Shown: in pieces, positions 60,657-64,000 of the stretch
How positions within the stretch are numbered: position 1 is the first letter of the stretch
Layout: each line of letters starts with the position of its first letter
Origin: Treponema parvum
GTDB taxonomy: Bacteria; Spirochaetota; Spirochaetia; Treponematales; Treponemataceae
Assembly (NCBI RefSeq): GCF_017893965.1
Contig: NZ_CP054142.1
Span: 930,001-994,000, forward strand
DNA: 64,000 bases
Direction: 5' to 3'
Position numbers and translations under genes: made by a program
The notes under the pieces: generated by a model
What the model saw: only the letters and a program-made list of their open reading frames with translations
Told to the model about the DNA's origin: nothing
The model's database searches: none

Positions 60657-61463
60657 ATGGGATTATTCGGTTTAGGAAAAAAACAAAAAGATGCGCAAAA
60701 CGCGGATCTTTTAGGCGACGAGCAAAGACAAATCCTCAATGAAGAGAAACAGGACATGATCAAGGGCATCGAGGATATGCCCAATACCACTGTAAAGGAA
60801 GTTATGATTCCGCGGATCGATGTCGACTTTATTTCCATAGATATTCCGCAAGACGAACTTTTGGAAAAGATCCTTGCAAGCGGGCATTCTCGTTTTCCCG
60901 TTTACGACGAATCGATCGATAATGTCATCGGGGTTATGTATGTAAAAGATCTCATTTATGCCTTTGCGCGAAAAGAATCGATCGATTTAAAAAAGATTAT
61001 CCGAAAAGCGTATTTTATTCCCGAGTCCAAGCACATAGACAGCCTTTTACGCGAATTTAAAAGGCGCCATCTGCACATAGCTATGGCGGTAGACGAATAC
61101 GGCGGAATATCCGGCATCGTCACGATGGAAGATATAATAGAAGAAATCGTCGGAGACATCCAGGACGAATTTGATAATGAAAGAGAAGATATTATCTCTT
61201 TAAGCGGCGATATCTGGCTTTGCGACGCAAGGATCAGTCTTGACGACCTTAATGAAACTATAGGAGCGGAATTTCCGACCCAGGAATTTGACACGCTCGG
61301 AGGCTTTGTCTTCGACCTGTTCGGAAAAATTCCTGTCAAATTTGAAAAGACAAGCTGGAATAATTTTGATCTTATCGTTCAGGACATGGAAGGGCACCGC
61401 ATAAATGTCATAAAAGTCATACGCCGCACGGGAGAAAAAATCGCAGATGAAAAAAGCGAATAA
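60657..61463 (+). CDS. CBS-domain CorC/HlyC-family protein
   Basis: A 268-residue soluble protein: two CBS domains (TTVKEVMIPRIDVDFISIDIP at about 43 and the second centred on DSLLREFKRRHLHIAMAVDEYGG) and a C-terminal CorC/HlyC domain (IWLCDARISLDDLNETIGAEFP ... TLGGFVFDLFGKIP). It lacks the membrane DUF21 domain, so it is the short CorC/TlyC form. Names in this family (haemolysin TlyC, magnesium efflux CorC) reflect different roles; the conserved ybeY neighbourhood suggests a housekeeping one. Its end overlaps the next gene by 17 bases. Confidence 0.92.
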   Translation: MGLFGLGKKQKDAQNADLLGDEQRQILNEEKQDMIKGIEDMPNTTVKEVMIPRIDVDFISIDIPQDELLEKILASGHSRFPVYDESIDNVIGVMYVKDLIYAFARKESIDLKKIIRKAYFIPESKHIDSLLREFKRRHLHIAMAVDEYGGISGIVTMEDIIEEIVGDIQDEFDNEREDIISLSGDIWLCDARISLDDLNETIGAEFPTQEFDTLGGFVFDLFGKIPVKFEKTSWNNFDLIVQDMEGHRINVIKVIRRTGEKIADEKSE

Positions 61464-63780
61464 TATGCGTTTGTTGTTTACTTTTGTTTTCTCTTTTGCC
61501 GTATCGCTTTTACCGGTAAAAGGACTCAATGCTCAGCCGGAACGGACTGCGGACGTTTTTTTGCCGACTGCTCCGGCTGCAAATGCTCCGCTTCTTGCCC
61601 AGGCTGATCGATCCGGTCGGACATCTCAATCGGCTTCGGATTTTTACAGGCTCGGGGTAAGCCGGCAGCAGTCCGGAAATTATTATTCCGCTATTGAAGC
61701 GTTTAAACAGGCGACCATGCTAAATCCCACTTACGGAGACGCTTGGCTTCATCTTTCTCAGTGCGCTTATTATCTTGATGAATTTGATCTTGCCTTGCAA
61801 TACGCCGACACGGCCGCCAAATACGCAAAAAACGATTCGGAAATTCAAAACCTGCGCGGAATGACTTATATTTCCCTAGGGAATTTTGCACAGGCTCGTT
61901 CGATTTTTGAAAAGGTCTTATCCGCCTATCCCAACAATATCGAAGCCCGGTTCGGACTTGCGGAACTTGATTTGTTTTCAGGCAGGGTAGGCGATGCGGA
62001 AAACCTTTATAAGGATGCGCTGAAACGGCAAGGATCCAACAGAAAAGCTCTTTTAAGCCTTGCGCTTATTTCGGCCGAGCAGGGCAAGACCGAACTTACC
62101 AGAAATTATGTAAGTCAGGCGCTTCAATATCATTCGGGAAACGCGGAAGTGCATTTTCTTGCGGCGTATCTTGACGCTAAAGCCGGAAATTTTGAAAGCG
62201 CGGAATACAGAGTCCGCTCAAGCCTTCAGATCGACGGCAGCTATTACGCCGCGTACGAACTGCTGGCAAACATCTTGTTTATGCGGGGCAAATATATCGA
62301 AGCCATAGACGTCTGCGATTTTTGCATAGACCGCGACCGCACAAACGGTAAATTCTGGTATATCAAAGGTCTGTCGCTTTACAGACAAGGAAAAACTGCA
62401 CAGGCTCTTTCCGTTTGGGAAAACGCTCTTTATGCGGATCCTCAGGATGAAATTCTCAGAGCCGCGTTTGAACTTCTTGCCAACGAAACTATTCCTCTTG
62501 AAGACAAGCGCCGCGCCGTTTGGGCCGAATACCACGTCGGAAAAGCGAAGGCATATGAAAAGAAATTTCAAGGAAACGCTATGCGCTTTGAGTATCAGAG
62601 AGCTTTAAAACTCTATCCGTACGATACAGAGGCGCGTACGTCCTACGCTAAACAGCTTGTCCGCGACGGATTATATGAATTGTATTTGGAGCAGCTTAAA
62701 TTTATAAAAACCGGCAAAGAAAACGCCGGTGAAATTCCTACCTCCGAACTTACGGATACGATCGAAGCGTATGAATCGCTTTTGCAAAATACGCTCGCTG
62801 CAAAGTGGAATATAGATCCGCTCTATCTCGATAAAATCCGCTGGCATTTGGGGATTTGCTACGAGTCCCCTCCTGCGGAACTGCAGTATCCGGAATCGAT
62901 AAGAATCGTTTCGGAATTGTTATGCGATATGTTCTCAGGAATTTCCGCCGCGTCTGTCGATGTAAAACCTATTCCCGTGTCCGGCTATGCGGACGCTTTC
63001 GGCAAAGCGCGGCGGTCGGGCTTGGATTATTTTTTAATTCTAAAACTTAACGAGACCGAACGGGAACTTTCAGCGGACGCGGTTATGTATTCGGCTTTAA
63101 GCGGAAATGAAATCAGATCTTTTTCCGTTTTCCGCACGGGTAACGACAGATATTCGATCAGCCTCAGATTTTTGCGCCGTAAAATTCTTGAAACGCTCCC
63201 CATAAAGGGCAGGGTTCTTGCGCGCGAAGGAGATACGCTTCTCATAGACTTAGGCAAGACTGAAGGAATCGTATCGGGCGCCGAATTCGACGTAGTAAAA
63301 AAAGGTGAAATACGCACTGCAAATTCAAGCGCGGGCTTAAGTTATAAGCCTGCTTCAGTCATAGGCAGCGCAACTGTTTTCGCGGCAGGTGAAGAAGTTT
63401 CCGAGGCCGCTTTTAAACAAAAAGGTTTTTTTGACAATTTGAATATCGGCGACGAAGTTGCGCTCATAAGAATGCCTCAAGCGGATCCGGGTGCCGAAAG
63501 CGGCGGAAATTCAGGCGCTGCGCCTGCTTCCGGGCAAGGCGGCGTTTCGTCCGGCTCCGGCGGCGGCGCTGCAAGAGGCTCTGCCAATAGAAATGGCGCT
63601 GTTGCCGCTTCCGAAACCGCCCCTGCCGCCGCCGCGGACGGCAGAGCCTCTTCGGCCGGAGACGCAAGCGACGCTTCCGAAGGAGAAAACGAACTTACAT
63701 ACGAATCTATGAATCTTGAAAGAAGGCCGGCTCTTATTGAGCTAATCCGCAATATTAGAAACACTGATCAGGTCAAGTGA
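61447..63780 (+). CDS. Exported TPR-repeat protein with low-complexity C-terminal region
   Basis: A 777-residue protein with a signal peptide (about residues 7-30, ending LNAQP). From about 60 to 400 it holds eight or more tetratricopeptide repeats, for example DFYRLGVSRQQSGNYYSAIEAFKQATMLNP and GKYIEAIDVCDFCIDRD. A middle part (about 480-600) with a strand-rich LDYFLILKLNETERELSADAV and a following segment LAREGDTLLIDLGKTEGIVSGAEFDVV may be a flagellar-assembly-T-like or SH3-like fold. About 680-750 is a Gly/Ala/Ser-rich linker. The role is unknown, probably an envelope scaffold. A Met at 61465 is an alternative start. Confidence 0.85.
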   Translation: MKKANNMRLLFTFVFSFAVSLLPVKGLNAQPERTADVFLPTAPAANAPLLAQADRSGRTSQSASDFYRLGVSRQQSGNYYSAIEAFKQATMLNPTYGDAWLHLSQCAYYLDEFDLALQYADTAAKYAKNDSEIQNLRGMTYISLGNFAQARSIFEKVLSAYPNNIEARFGLAELDLFSGRVGDAENLYKDALKRQGSNRKALLSLALISAEQGKTELTRNYVSQALQYHSGNAEVHFLAAYLDAKAGNFESAEYRVRSSLQIDGSYYAAYELLANILFMRGKYIEAIDVCDFCIDRDRTNGKFWYIKGLSLYRQGKTAQALSVWENALYADPQDEILRAAFELLANETIPLEDKRRAVWAEYHVGKAKAYEKKFQGNAMRFEYQRALKLYPYDTEARTSYAKQLVRDGLYELYLEQLKFIKTGKENAGEIPTSELTDTIEAYESLLQNTLAAKWNIDPLYLDKIRWHLGICYESPPAELQYPESIRIVSELLCDMFSGISAASVDVKPIPVSGYADAFGKARRSGLDYFLILKLNETERELSADAVMYSALSGNEIRSFSVFRTGNDRYSISLRFLRRKILETLPIKGRVLAREGDTLLIDLGKTEGIVSGAEFDVVKKGEIRTANSSAGLSYKPASVIGSATVFAAGEEVSEAAFKQKGFFDNLNIGDEVALIRMPQADPGAESGGNSGAAPASGQGGVSSGSGGGAARGSANRNGAVAASETAPAAAADGRASSAGDASDASEGENELTYESMNLERRPALIELIRNIRNTDQVK

Positions 63781-64000
63781 CGAATCGATCCATTTTCGCG
63801 TCAGATTCGGATATTCGTCTTGAATTTTAAGGAATGACATAACCGCATCTTTAAAATTTCCGGAAAAATACTGACACTGTCCCAGATAAAAATATGCGCG
63901 GTCTTCCGTATTTTTTTTGTGTTTTACGGATAAAAACTCAGTCAGCTTTATGATTCCTTCTTCGTATTTCCTTTTTGCGAAAGTTTTGTGCAGCGTGTCG
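63742..64000 (-). CDS. TPR-like protein, C-terminal fragment (runs off the right edge)
   Basis: An open minus-strand frame enters from the right edge and ends in TAG at 63744-63742. The 86 visible residues contain a TPR-type helix pair (YFYLGQCQYFSGNFKDAVMSFLKIQ, followed by DEYPNLTRKWIDSSLDLI), preceded by RKYEEGIIKLTEFLSVKHKKN. It is convergent with the upstream TPR gene and the two coding ends overlap by 39 bases. No terminator lies between them. Confidence 0.75.
   Translation of the reverse strand, partial: DTLHKTFAKRKYEEGIIKLTEFLSVKHKKNTEDRAYFYLGQCQYFSGNFKDAVMSFLKIQDEYPNLTRKWIDSSLDLISVSNIAD

Overview
The window reads as chromosomal DNA from a spirochaete of the genus Treponema, but not T. 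pallidum. The evidence is gene content and order: FlaA-type flagellar sheath proteins, a PnrA/TmpC-type purine nucleoside ABC transporter, the dcw fragment mraZ-rsmH-ftsL-murF-ftsW-ftsQ-ftsA-ftsZ running into xer-dprA-topA-xer-hslVU and then flgB-flgC-fliE ... fliF-fliG-fliH-fliI-fliJ, and uvrA followed by an LptD-like gene. Coding is dense, operons are tightly packed with ATGA or TAATG overlaps, and GTG/TTG starts are frequent.

Layout. 1-1165: the end of recN and an unknown protein. 1255-6094: purine nucleoside transporter operon, with a terminator-like hairpin after the binding-protein gene. 6155-12806: HD_3 protein, a LysM/degenerate M23 protein, then a minus-strand set of two phosphohexomutases and a DnaQ-type exonuclease. 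12992-14603: a two-gene FlaA operon with a consensus promoter and a terminator. 14646-15419: unknown minus-strand gene. 15458-31594: division/cell-wall cluster starting with an MraZ operator, followed by recombination, topoisomerase and HslVU genes. 31640-44923: flagellar basal-body/export operon, split between fliE and fliF by a foreign-looking block of about 6 kb (33141-39240). That block holds a tripartite tricarboxylate transporter (tctCBA), an exopolyphosphatase-like gene, a CYTH-like gene and a divergent LysR regulator. 44987-47669 (minus): Udk-like kinase, beta-hydroxyacid dehydrogenase and tRNA-Val(CAC). 47870-49527: Fur/Zur-family regulator and ZnuA. 49561-50914: an insertion sequence placed directly against the uvrA promoter. 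50927-57288: uvrA and lptD. 57513-63780: phoH, pgpH, ybeY, corC-like, TPR protein. 63742-64000: the end of a convergent TPR-like gene.

How the genes work together. Most of the window is housekeeping: septum formation and peptidoglycan precursor synthesis (MraZ to FtsZ), chromosome processing (Xer, TopA, DprA, UvrA), proteolysis (HslVU), and periplasmic flagellum assembly. Three transport and regulation modules stand out. These are purine nucleoside uptake, organic-acid uptake coupled to a possible polyphosphate module under a LysR regulator, and zinc uptake under a Fur-family repressor with two clear palindromic operators on the znuA promoter. The most unusual features are the foreign block inside the flagellar operon (with a strong promoter at its right edge that could restart fliF transcription), a 161-bp palindromic BIME/MITE-like element within that block, the doubled 35-bp-spaced ends of the insertion sequence, and three genes whose predicted promoters place the start codon at or next to +1. 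All identifications come from reading the sequence; no database search was run.
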